A program made the position numbers and the translations under genes. The notes under the pieces are model-generated. The model was not told the origin of the DNA. It worked only from the letters and a program-made list of their open reading frames with translations, and ran no database searches. A stretch of DNA of 7,447 nt from Hyphomicrobiales bacterium (GTDB taxonomy: Bacteria; Pseudomonadota; Alphaproteobacteria; Parvibaculales; Parvibaculaceae), in assembly GCA_015655095.1 (NCBI GenBank), contig JAATFR010000085.1, positions 1 through 7,447 on the forward strand, in the 5' to 3' direction. The number at the start of each line of letters is the position of its first letter. Within the stretch, counting starts at the first letter, position 1. Shown here piece by piece: positions 1 through 6,588 of this stretch.

Positions 1-1
1 C

Positions 2-814
2 GGCTCGGGCAAGCAAGCTCGTTCAGTCGTGGACGGGCTGCCCGCCGATGTGGTGACGTTGGCGCTTGCGGCTGATATTGATCAGATTGCGGATATTACC
101 GGCAAGCTGCCGAAGGATTGGCAGAGCAGGTTCCCCGACAACAGCTCGCCCTATACGTCGACCATCGTTCTGCTGGTCCGCAAGGGCAATCCCAAGGGAA
201 TCAAAGATTGGGATGATCTTGTGAAGCCGGGTGTATCGGTGATCACGCCTAATCCCAAGACATCTGGCGGCGCGCGCTGGAACTTCCTTGCCGCATGGGC
301 CTATGGCCTGAAAAAATTCAATGGTGACGACGCCAAGACCCGTGAATTCATCACGGCACTGTTCAAGAATGTGCCTGTACTGGACACCGGCGCGCGTGGA
401 TCGACCACCACTTTTGCCCAGCGCAATATTGGCGACGTGCTGATTTCCTGGGAAAACGAGGCTTATCTCGTTCAGAAGGAATTCCCCGGCGCATTTGAGA
501 TCGTAAGCCCGTCCATTTCGATCCTGGCAGAGCCGCCCGTTGCCGTGGTTGACGCCAATGCCAAGGCTGATGGCGTTGAAAAGGAAGCCAAGGCATATCT
601 GGAGTATCTTTATTCTCCCGAAGGTCAGAAAATTATCGCGAAGAATTTCTATCGCCCGCGCAAGCCGGAACTGGCCGATCCCAAGGACGTCGCCCGTTTT
701 CAGAAGCTTGAACTGGTAACCATCGACAAGGAGTTTGGTGGCTGGCGCAAGGCTCAGAAAGACTTCTTCAGTGATGGCGGGGCATTCGACCAGATCTACA
801 AAAACGCCCAGTAA
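2..814 (+). CDS. sbp: Sulfate ABC transporter, periplasmic sulfate-binding protein (5' end missing)
   Basis: This is the periplasmic receptor that captures sulfate (possibly also thiosulfate) and delivers it to the CysTW permease. The frame is open from base 2, so about 270 residues are seen; the signal peptide and roughly the first 60-70 residues lie upstream of the window. A GTG at 29 is only an internal valine codon, because the conserved GSGKQ segment precedes it in frame. Family hallmarks are clear: the block DGLPADVVTLALAADID, PYTSTIVLLVRKGNPK, the SGGARW loop at 263-280, GARGST, a tryptophan in WENEA (codon 449-451) and the C-terminal FGGWRKAQ. In the Salmonella sulfate-binding protein the SGG loop and this tryptophan contact sulfate. 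It ends in TAA, 99 bases before the porin, same strand. CysP-type thiosulfate preference cannot be excluded, but the match to Sbp is close along its length. Confidence 0.95.
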   Translation, partial: GSGKQARSVVDGLPADVVTLALAADIDQIADITGKLPKDWQSRFPDNSSPYTSTIVLLVRKGNPKGIKDWDDLVKPGVSVITPNPKTSGGARWNFLAAWAYGLKKFNGDDAKTREFITALFKNVPVLDTGARGSTTTFAQRNIGDVLISWENEAYLVQKEFPGAFEIVSPSISILAEPPVAVVDANAKADGVEKEAKAYLEYLYSPEGQKIIAKNFYRPRKPELADPKDVARFQKLELVTIDKEFGGWRKAQKDFFSDGGAFDQIYKNAQ

Positions 815-835
815 ACGCTTTCTTGTTCAAAATCG

Positions 836-866
836 GGCTGGGAGTGAAGGGGCTTTGCTTCCAGCC
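836..866 (+). other. Intergenic RNA hairpin between sbp and porin
   Basis: A 14-base-pair stem can form: bases 836-849 pair with 853-866 around a GGG loop (850-852), with three G-U pairs and no mismatch. It starts 21 bases after the sbp stop. What follows (AGCGACAGATCAAAACGG) is not T-rich, so it is not a standard intrinsic terminator. Likely roles, by inference, are protection of the sbp mRNA 3' end or partial attenuation. The rest of the 99-base gap shows only the porin ribosome site. Confidence 0.5.
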
Positions 867-899
867 AGCGACAGATCAAAACGGCAGAAGCCGATCATC

Positions 900-905
900 G
901 AGGGG
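900..905 (+). promoter_or_regulatory. Ribosome binding site of the porin gene
   Basis: GAGGGG lies 8 bases before the ATG at 914. It supports that start, which is also the one that gives an intact signal peptide. Confidence 0.65.
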
Positions 906-913
906 TTGCGATC

Positions 914-2329
914 ATGAAAAAAGTACTCACTGCGGTGAGCGCCGTGGCGCTTGCCTCTGCCTTTGCAGGACCTGCCATGGCGGATGCAAAGACCGACGCA
1001 CAGATTGAGGCGCTTACGGCCAAAATCAATCAGATGGCTAATACGATAGATGGTCTTCGTACGGAGGTATCGACCCTGCGCACGGAATCGGTTGCCCAGA
1101 AGCAGGCGATTAGCCAGACCCAGCAGGCTGCTGCTTCGACCGGAACAAAGGTGAGCTTTGCCAAGGGTGCGCCGGAAATATCCGCGCCTGATGGCAGTTC
1201 GTTCAAGGTTCGCGGTCAGGTTGCAGCAGATGCCGCCTTCTTCAATTCGCGCAAGGGCGGCAATGACTACAACAACGGGACGGAAATCCGCCGTGCCCGT
1301 CTGGGGGTCGATGGAACCTACAAGAAGGCCTGGGTTTATCGTCTGGAGGCGGATTTCGCCAAATCCAGCCGTGACGACAGCTCAAGCCAGGAGATCGATC
1401 TGAAGGACGCCTTTGTCGGCTATCAGGGTATCAAAAATACCAAGATCATTATCGGTCAGCAGAAGACGCCCAATACTCTGGAGCAGGCGAACTCAAGCTA
1501 TGACCAGCTCTTCACCGAAATACCGCTGATGGTCGAGGCCTTCACCAACCGTCTGACCGCAGGCGGTGACTACAAGATCGGTGCGCAGGCCACGTATGAA
1601 GGCAGAAACTATCTGGTTTCGGGGGGCATTTTCGGTGAGAATTCGGCCGCCTACGGCGGAACCTCGACAACGTCGAGCGCCGCTCAGGGCGTATATCATG
1701 ATGAAGGCTGGGGTCCTGCCGCCCGCTTCGTCTATACACCCATAAAGGATCCGACAAAGCTCATTCACCTCGGCCTCTCGGGCTATTACCGCAATACGGC
1801 GGGCAAGAAGTTCATCCAGTTCCGCTCAGGTCCTGAAGTGTCAGTCGATAGCACCCGTCTGATCGATACGGGCGGGATCAAGGCTGATAATTATGCCTTT
1901 GGCGGTTTGGAGCTTGCTGGCGTCTATGGTCCGTTCTTCCTCCAGAGCGAATATGGCGTCACGAAGGTTGATCGAGTTGCGGGCTCGAACGTTTCCTTTG
2001 ACGGTGGGTATGCCGAGATTTCCTATACGCTCACCGGGGAATCGAAGCCCTACAAGAGCGGCGCTTTCCTGAGGACCAAGCCTGACAAGCCGTTCGACCT
2101 TGGCCAGGGCAACTGGGGCGCATGGGAAGTGGCGGCGCGCTACAGCACCTTGAATCTCAATGACAAGGATATCCGGGGCGGCACCGAGGATAACTGGTCG
2201 CTCGGGCTTAACTGGTATCCGAATGATTACATTCGCTTCCTGGTTGACTACGTGAACTTCCATGCGAAAAAGAATGGGGTCAAGCAGGAGGGCGATGTCA
2301 TCATCACCCGGGCCTCGGTCGCCTGGTAA
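914..2329 (+). CDS. OprP/OprO-family outer-membrane porin in the sulfate operon
   Basis: This 471-residue protein is an outer-membrane beta-barrel channel of the phosphate-selective porin family (Porin_O_P, COG3746). Residues 1-23 are a signal peptide (KK, hydrophobic core, predicted cleavage after AMA). Residues about 24-72 are a polar helical segment with heptad-like spacing (IEALTAKINQMANTIDGLRT), probably a periplasmic coiled coil that helps trimerise the channel. The barrel follows from about residue 95 (SFKVRGQVAADAAFF), with typical family blocks RRARLGVDG, EVAARYS, LGLNWYPNDYIRFLVDY and a C-terminal aromatic residue (RASVAW) of the kind BAM recognises. Lysines and arginines are frequent, as expected for an anion channel. 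Its place between sbp and cysT, on the same strand, points to sulfate or another sulfur oxyanion rather than phosphate as substrate; that is inference from context. The family assignment is firm, the specificity is not. Confidence 0.88.
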   Translation: MKKVLTAVSAVALASAFAGPAMADAKTDAQIEALTAKINQMANTIDGLRTEVSTLRTESVAQKQAISQTQQAAASTGTKVSFAKGAPEISAPDGSSFKVRGQVAADAAFFNSRKGGNDYNNGTEIRRARLGVDGTYKKAWVYRLEADFAKSSRDDSSSQEIDLKDAFVGYQGIKNTKIIIGQQKTPNTLEQANSSYDQLFTEIPLMVEAFTNRLTAGGDYKIGAQATYEGRNYLVSGGIFGENSAAYGGTSTTSSAAQGVYHDEGWGPAARFVYTPIKDPTKLIHLGLSGYYRNTAGKKFIQFRSGPEVSVDSTRLIDTGGIKADNYAFGGLELAGVYGPFFLQSEYGVTKVDRVAGSNVSFDGGYAEISYTLTGESKPYKSGAFLRTKPDKPFDLGQGNWGAWEVAARYSTLNLNDKDIRGGTEDNWSLGLNWYPNDYIRFLVDYVNFHAKKNGVKQEGDVIITRASVAW

Positions 2330-2333
2330 TCGA

Positions 2334-2370
2334 TGCGGTCACGCTGCGTGATGAACCCGCGTGGACCGCA
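2334..2370 (+). other. First hairpin after the porin gene
   Basis: TGCGGTCACGC (2334-2344) pairs with GCGT (2359-2362) and GACCGCA (2364-2370): 11 base pairs with a single bulged G at 2363 and a 14-base loop. It begins 4 bases after the porin TAA. No T-run follows (GATGAATGTTTG), so a role as mRNA 3'-end stabiliser or weak terminator is more likely than full termination. Confidence 0.45.
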
Positions 2371-2390
2371 GATGAATGTTTGTAATGAGC

Positions 2391-2425
2391 GGCGCGACCC
2401 GGAGAGGCGTTTTCCGGGTCGTGTC
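2391..2425 (+). other. Second, longer hairpin upstream of cysT
   Basis: Bases 2391-2405 pair with 2411-2425 around a 5-base loop (GGCGT): 15 uninterrupted pairs including three G-U, with a 9-pair Watson-Crick core (CGACCCGGA / TCCGGGTCG). It ends 23 bases before the cysT ATG and has no T-tract after it. It could attenuate read-through into the permease genes or block exonuclease decay of the upstream porin mRNA. A separate promoter for cysT in this 119-base gap was not recognised. Confidence 0.5.
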
Positions 2426-2448
2426 ATGGTCCACGAAAGAAATAGCTG

Positions 2449-3306
2449 ATGAGTCTGACCGAACATCAACGAAGACCATGGCGTACCCCGTCCGTCCTGC
2501 CCGGCTTTGGCGTGACGTTCGGGTTTTCCATGTTCTGGCTTGGGCTGATCGTCCTCATTCCGCTCGCAGGCATCTTTACCTGGGCGGCAAGTCTGGGATT
2601 CTCCGACTTCTTCAGCATTCTGGCCGATCCGCGCATTCTGGAGGCGCTGAAGCTGAGCTTTGGCGGCGCACTGATCGGCGCCTTCGTCAACACGCTTGTC
2701 GGTCCGGTTGTCGCCTGGGTGCTGGTTCGTTATGAATTCTACGGCAGGGGTATCGTGGACGCGGTCATTGACCTGCCGTTTGCGCTGCCGACCGCCGTGG
2801 CCGGTCTGGCGCTTGCCGCCCTTTATGCGCCCAATGGCTGGCTTGGCGCGCCGCTGGCCGATGCCGGTATCAAGGTTATCTTCACACCGCTTGGCGTCAT
2901 CATTGCGCTCACTTTCATCGGACTTCCATTCGTGGTGCGCACGCTTCAGCCGGTGCTGGCCGATCTGGAGCCTGAAATAGAAGAGGCCGCGGCAACGCTG
3001 GGGGCCACGCGGTGGCAGACGATCCGCAAGATCCTGCTTCCGGCCCTGCTGCCGACGCTTTTGACAGGCTTTGCACTCGCCTTCGCCCGCGCCGTCGGCG
3101 AATACGGCTCCGTTATCTTCATTGCAGGCAATCTGCCCTACAAGTCTGAGATCGCGCCGCTTTTGATCATCATCAAGCTTGAGGAATTCAATTATCCGGC
3201 AGCGACCGCCATTGCGGCGATCATGCTGGTCATGTCCTTCCTGATCCTCCTGATCGTCAACCTTCTTCAGGGCTGGGCGCGCCGTAGCACCGGCTATGCG
3301 GGCTAG
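2449..3306 (+). CDS. cysT: Sulfate/thiosulfate ABC transporter permease CysT (CysU)
   Basis: One of the two inner-membrane subunits that form the sulfate channel, paired with CysW and powered by CysA. The 285-residue length fits the family. Residues about 22-48 form the first membrane segment, with further hydrophobic segments near 70-95, 110-127, 145-165, 200-225 and 250-273. The cytoplasmic EAA loop that docks with the ATPase is EEAAATLGATRW followed by IRKILLP (residues 178-198), with the conserved glycine. DLPFALPTAVAGLAL and FARAVGEYGSVIFIAGN are typical CysT blocks. The ATG at 2449 has only a weak purine-rich site (GAAAGA, 8 bases upstream), in contrast to cysW, so CysT may be translated less strongly. 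The gene ends in TAG, which lies within the cysW ribosome site. Confusion with ModB or the PstC/A permeases is unlikely given the neighbours. Confidence 0.95.
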   Translation: MSLTEHQRRPWRTPSVLPGFGVTFGFSMFWLGLIVLIPLAGIFTWAASLGFSDFFSILADPRILEALKLSFGGALIGAFVNTLVGPVVAWVLVRYEFYGRGIVDAVIDLPFALPTAVAGLALAALYAPNGWLGAPLADAGIKVIFTPLGVIIALTFIGLPFVVRTLQPVLADLEPEIEEAAATLGATRWQTIRKILLPALLPTLLTGFALAFARAVGEYGSVIFIAGNLPYKSEIAPLLIIIKLEEFNYPAATAIAAIMLVMSFLILLIVNLLQGWARRSTGYAG

Positions 3307-3310
3307 GAGG
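3304..3310 (+). promoter_or_regulatory. Ribosome binding site of cysW
   Basis: TAGGAGG overlaps the cysT stop codon and sits 6 bases before the ATG at 3317. This decides the cysW start in favour of 3317 over the ATG at 3296, which lies inside cysT and has no such site. The overlap implies translational coupling of the two permeases. Confidence 0.75.
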
Positions 3311-3316
3311 GACTCC

Positions 3317-4180
3317 ATGCAATTCATCTCGACATCCCCGAGGCTTGCCAATGTGAGTGAGCCCCTGACGGTGCGGTTTCTGCTGCTCGGCCTGACGCTG
3401 GTCTATCTGCTGGCCATGCTGGTCCTGCCGCTGGGCGTCATATTCGTCGAGGCGTTCCGCAAGGGCTATGAAACTTATGCGGCCTCGCTGCTGACGGACG
3501 ATTCCATCGCCGCCATCCAGCTTACCCTGCTGGTGACAGCCATTGCCGTTCCGGCCAATATTATCTTCGGGCTGGCGGCTTCCTGGTCCATCGCCAAATA
3601 TCAATTCAAGGGGAAGAGCTTCCTCATCACGCTGATCGATCTGCCCTTTTCGGTATCGCCGGTAGTGGCGGGGCTTATCTATGTGTTGATGTTTGGGGCG
3701 CAGGGCTATCTTGGCCCCTATCTTCAGGCTCACCATATCCAGATTATCTTCGCAGTGCCGGGAGTCGTGCTCGCCACCATCTTCTTGACTTTTCCGTTCG
3801 TTGCCCGCCAGCTCATTCCATTGATGCAGGCGCAGGGCAACGATGATGAGGAGGCGGCCCTCTCGCTGGGAGCCGGCGGTCTTCGCACCTTTTTCAGCGT
3901 GACGCTGCCCAATGTGCGCTGGGCTCTTCTTTACGGGGTGCTGCTCTGCAATGCCCGGGCAATGGGCGAATTCGGGGCCGTGTCGATTGTTTCCGGGCAT
4001 ATTCGGGGCAAAACCAACACCATGCCGCTGCATGTGGAGATCCTCTATAATGAATACAATTTTGTTGCCGCGTTTGCTGTCGCGTCGCTCCTTGCGTTCC
4101 TCGCGCTCGTTACACTTTGCCTCAAAACCGCGCTCGAATGGCGCTATAGTGGCGAACTTGCAGTCTCAAGAGGGCATTGA
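3317..4180 (+). CDS. cysW: Sulfate/thiosulfate ABC transporter permease CysW
   Basis: Second inner-membrane permease subunit of the sulfate transporter. With the start at 3317 it has 287 residues. Membrane segments are visible at about 20-46, 64-91, 103-128, 142-164, 200-212 and 250-270. The EAA loop contacting CysA is EEAALSLGAGGLRTFFSVTLP (residues 178-198). The blocks IDLPFSVSPVVAGLIYVLMFG and ARAMGEFGAVSIVSGHIRGK, followed by TMPLHVEILYNEYNF, are characteristic of CysW rather than CysT. An in-frame ATG at 3296 would add seven residues inside cysT, but the strong ribosome site favours 3317. The gene begins 10 bases after the cysT stop and its TGA lies at or just before the start of cysA, so the three genes form one tight transcription unit. 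Confidence 0.95.
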   Translation: MQFISTSPRLANVSEPLTVRFLLLGLTLVYLLAMLVLPLGVIFVEAFRKGYETYAASLLTDDSIAAIQLTLLVTAIAVPANIIFGLAASWSIAKYQFKGKSFLITLIDLPFSVSPVVAGLIYVLMFGAQGYLGPYLQAHHIQIIFAVPGVVLATIFLTFPFVARQLIPLMQAQGNDDEEAALSLGAGGLRTFFSVTLPNVRWALLYGVLLCNARAMGEFGAVSIVSGHIRGKTNTMPLHVEILYNEYNFVAAFAVASLLAFLALVTLCLKTALEWRYSGELAVSRGH

Positions 4181-4184
4181 GGAA

Positions 4185-5276
4185 GTGGCCAGCGTAGGCG
4201 TGAATGACAAGAGTGCCCCGATCCGCATCGAGGTGAAGGATCTCCGCAAGAGTTTTGGCGCCTTTGCCGCCCTCGACGGGGTTTCCTTCACGGTACAGCC
4301 CGGAGAGTTGCTGGCGTTGCTGGGACCATCGGGCTCGGGCAAGACGACGCTGCTGCGCGCCATCGCCGGGCTCTCGCCCGCCGAGGAAGGCACGATTCAT
4401 TTTAACGATGAGGAGGCAACCACCCTGTCGCTGCGCGAGCGCAGGGTCGGCTTCGTGTTCCAGCACTATGCGCTGTTCCGGCATATGACGGTGTTTGACA
4501 ATATCGCTTTCGGGCTGCGGGTGAGGCCAAGGCGTGAACGGCCGGCCGAAAGCGAGATCACACAAAGAGCACGGCGGTTGCTTGAGTTCGTCCAGCTTGG
4601 CGGGCTTGAAAAGCGCTTTCCCGCGCAATTGTCGGGTGGCCAGCGCCAGCGGGTCGCTCTGGCGCGCGCGCTTGCCATCGAACCTAATCTTCTTCTGCTT
4701 GACGAGCCTTTCGGGGCGCTCGACGCGAAGGTCCGCAAGGAACTGCGGGCCTGGCTCAAGGATGTGCACCGCGAAACCGGACTGACCACGCTTTTTGTGA
4801 CACATGACCAGGAGGAGGCGCTGGAGCTTGCCGACCGGGTCGTGATCATGCGGAACGGCAGGATCGAACAGATCGGCACTCCTTCGGAAGTCTATGAGGA
4901 GCCGGCGACGCACTTCGTCTGCGAATTTCTCGGCAATGTCTCGAAGTTCGACTGCACCATCCGGGACGGTGAGGCGGAAGTGGCCGGGAGCCTGTTCCCG
5001 GTCAGCGAGGATAATGGCCTGAACGGGCCGGGCGTCGCCTATGTCCGGCCGCATGAGTTTGAAATCGTGATCGATGAACATGGTGAGGGCCTGCCCGCCA
5101 CGGTCAAGTCTGTCCGCCCCTTCGGGCCGACCGTATCGGTTGAGCTAGAGCTCGCCGGGCGTGAGGGGCCGATTGAAATCGCCGTGCCGAGGGAGCTGAT
5201 CGGCCTTGGCGATGTTCAGCCCCACCGGACCGTCCATATTCGGGCGACGGCGGCCCGGATTTTCGCGGCGGGCTGA
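4185..5276 (+). CDS. cysA: Sulfate/thiosulfate import ATP-binding protein CysA
   Basis: ATPase subunit that drives sulfate import through CysTW at the inner face of the membrane. Numbered from the GTG at 4185 (363 residues): Walker A GPSGSGKT at 47-54, Q-loop Gln93 in FVFQHYALFRHMTV, signature LSGGQ at 149-153, Walker B LLLLDEP at 169-175, D-loop ALD at 178-180 and switch His207 in FVTHDQEEALELADRV. All catalytic residues are present. The C-terminal 110 residues fit the regulatory TOBE-like domain (AYVRPHEFEI, then a strand-rich tail). The frame is open far upstream inside cysW, but conservation begins around IRIEVKDLRKSFG. No ATG exists there: GTG at 4185 (GAGGG ten bases upstream, four bases after the cysW stop) and GTG at 4200 are both plausible, and GTG at 4149 is less so. 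The start is uncertain by up to a few codons; the identity is not. Confidence 0.93.
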   Translation: MASVGVNDKSAPIRIEVKDLRKSFGAFAALDGVSFTVQPGELLALLGPSGSGKTTLLRAIAGLSPAEEGTIHFNDEEATTLSLRERRVGFVFQHYALFRHMTVFDNIAFGLRVRPRRERPAESEITQRARRLLEFVQLGGLEKRFPAQLSGGQRQRVALARALAIEPNLLLLDEPFGALDAKVRKELRAWLKDVHRETGLTTLFVTHDQEEALELADRVVIMRNGRIEQIGTPSEVYEEPATHFVCEFLGNVSKFDCTIRDGEAEVAGSLFPVSEDNGLNGPGVAYVRPHEFEIVIDEHGEGLPATVKSVRPFGPTVSVELELAGREGPIEIAVPRELIGLGDVQPHRTVHIRATAARIFAAG

Positions 5277-5283
5277 GAGGCCG

Positions 5284-5325
5284 TGATGTGCGCCTGATGA
5301 GTGGCGCACATCGGTTTCTTGTCTT
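5284..5325 (+). terminator. Intrinsic terminator of the sulfate operon
   Basis: GATGTGCGCC (5285-5294) and GGCGCACATC (5303-5312) form a perfect 10-base-pair stem with an 8-base loop, followed by GGTTTCTTGTCTT. It begins 8 bases after the cysA stop. The converging P450 gene ends at 5324, so the same hairpin also lies just past that gene on the minus strand, but there it is followed by ACGGCCTCTC, without a T-run. It is therefore a good terminator for cysA and at best a weak one for the P450. Confidence 0.8.
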
Positions 5326-6577
5326 ACGCCGCTTTCGACCGTGCTGCATAGCGGATGGGCAGCCGCTTCAGGCCTGAGACGAAGCTCGCCTGCACATTGG
5401 GGTGCTCGCCGGTGATCTCGAAGCTGTCGAAACGGGCCAGCAGCTCGGTGTAAAGCGCCTTGATCTCCATTTTGGCCAGATGCTGGCCAAGGCAGAGGTG
5501 CGCGCCATAGCCGAAGGCAAGATGGCGATTGGGTGAGCGGTCGACCTTGAATTTGAACGGCTCGTCGAAAACCTCCTCGTCGCGGTTGCCGGAGGGGTAC
5601 ATCATCATCAGATGGTCACCCTTGCGAATGTTCTTTCCGCGCAGCACATAGTCTTCCGTAGCCGTCCGCATGAAATGTTTGACCGGGGTAACCCAGCGGA
5701 TCATTTCATCGACGGCTGAAGCCAGCAGGGCGGGGTTGGCGCGCAGCTTGGCGAGTTCATCGGGATTCTCGATCAGCGCCTTGAGGCCGCCCGCAGTGGT
5801 GGAGCTTGTGGTGTCGTGGCCTGCCGTTGCGACAATGATGTAATAGCTCATCGCCTCAAGATCGCCGATCTGCTTGCCATCCAGCGTTGCATTCGCGATC
5901 ACGCTGGCGACGTCGTCGCGCGGATTGGCGCGGCGCTCGGCGGTTAGCGCGGTGAAAAACTGGAAAAAATCCGTGATCGTCGCCATCAGATCGTCGAAGC
6001 CGCCGCCGCGCTGGGTCTCGGGATCCTGTGCGCCAAAAAGCTCCTGGGTCAGAGCAAGCATGCGGGCTTCATCTTTCCGCTCAACGCCCAGAATGGTCAT
6101 GATGACGCGCAGCGGATACCACATGGCGACGTCGGTCACGAAATCGCATTCGCCGCCTTTCGCTTCCATTTTATCCACGAATTCGCGTGCGAGGCCTGTG
6201 AGTTTGTCGTCGAGCTTTTTGAGGTTCGGCGGCATGAACCAGGCCTGCGTCAGCGCCCGGTAGGCCCGGTGATCGGGATTGTCCATATGCACGAGGGTAC
6301 GCAGCAGCAAATGGCTGCCGCCAGTGAACTCTTTCGTCTTTTCCAGGGCCTTGGTGGTCGTCAGCGTTAGCAGGGGGTCGTTGATGAAGCGCTCGTTCTG
6401 CTTTTCGACCTCCATGATGTCGGCATGTTTCGACACAAGCCAGAACGGTGTATAGCCCTCGACCTCGACCCGGTGAACCGGGTCCTCATGGCGGATTTCA
6501 CCCAGCAGCCGGTGAAAAAGATCGTCTTGCGCATAGGTTCTGGGGTCGACAATCAGTTCGTCTATGTTGGGCGTCAT
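5324..6577 (-). CDS. Cytochrome P450, CYP108 (P450terp)-like
   Basis: A soluble bacterial class I haem monooxygenase of 417 residues, the usual length, which would hydroxylate a hydrophobic substrate using electrons from a ferredoxin. All core motifs are present: C-helix HMDNPDHRAYR (97-107), I-helix oxygen-activation motif AGHDTT (252-257), ExxR (Glu291-Arg294) and the haem loop FGYGAHLCLG (355-364) with Cys362 as the haem ligand. The C-terminal half (VKHFMRTA, YPSGNRDEEVF, NRHLAFGYGAHLCLGQHLAKME, GLKRLPIRY) resembles what I recall of P450terp (CYP108A1), the alpha-terpineol hydroxylase; this is recollection, not an alignment. The ATG has an AGGAGG site five bases upstream (6583-6588 on the plus strand). 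It converges on cysA and diverges from the thiolase. No ferredoxin or reductase partner is in the window, so the electron donor must be encoded elsewhere. The substrate cannot be read from sequence; a terpenoid or steroid-like compound is the best guess. Confidence 0.93.
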   Translation of the reverse strand: MTPNIDELIVDPRTYAQDDLFHRLLGEIRHEDPVHRVEVEGYTPFWLVSKHADIMEVEKQNERFINDPLLTLTTTKALEKTKEFTGGSHLLLRTLVHMDNPDHRAYRALTQAWFMPPNLKKLDDKLTGLAREFVDKMEAKGGECDFVTDVAMWYPLRVIMTILGVERKDEARMLALTQELFGAQDPETQRGGGFDDLMATITDFFQFFTALTAERRANPRDDVASVIANATLDGKQIGDLEAMSYYIIVATAGHDTTSSTTAGGLKALIENPDELAKLRANPALLASAVDEMIRWVTPVKHFMRTATEDYVLRGKNIRKGDHLMMMYPSGNRDEEVFDEPFKFKVDRSPNRHLAFGYGAHLCLGQHLAKMEIKALYTELLARFDSFEITGEHPNVQASFVSGLKRLPIRYAARSKAA

Positions 6578-6582
6578 TTCAT

Positions 6583-6588
6583 CCTCCT
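6583..6588 (-). promoter_or_regulatory. Ribosome binding site of the P450 gene
   Basis: Read on the minus strand, AGGAGG lies 5 bases before the ATG whose first base is 6577. It fixes the P450 start. Confidence 0.75.

Noticed and set aside
29..31. GTG at 29 as start of a complete short sbp
   Set aside because: The conserved GSGKQARS segment continues in frame upstream to the window edge, so this is an internal valine codon of a gene cut by the window.
2376..2735. Small plus-strand open frame of 119 codons overlapping the start of cysT
   Set aside because: It overlaps cysT in another frame, has an Arg-rich composition without a domain, and covers the second hairpin.
2248..3351. Long minus-strand open frame (367 codons) opposite cysT
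   Set aside because: It lies antisense to a clear CysT gene, its product is rich in Arg, Gln, Asp and Lys with no recognisable domain, and it arises from the codon bias of the plus-strand gene.
3257..4033. Minus-strand open frame of 258 codons opposite cysW
   Set aside because: Same kind of shadow: low-complexity His/Gln/Arg-rich product, no ribosome site recognised, fully antisense to a conserved permease.
3912..4184. Extended N-terminus for cysA from an ATG at 3912
   Set aside because: The added stretch lies wholly inside cysW in another frame and its sequence (Cys/Arg/Ser-rich) does not resemble any CysA N-terminus.
4122..5081. Minus-strand open frame of 319 codons opposite cysA
   Set aside because: Antisense to all the conserved ATPase motifs; no domain visible. 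Three long antisense frames in a row look striking but are expected from GC-rich third positions.
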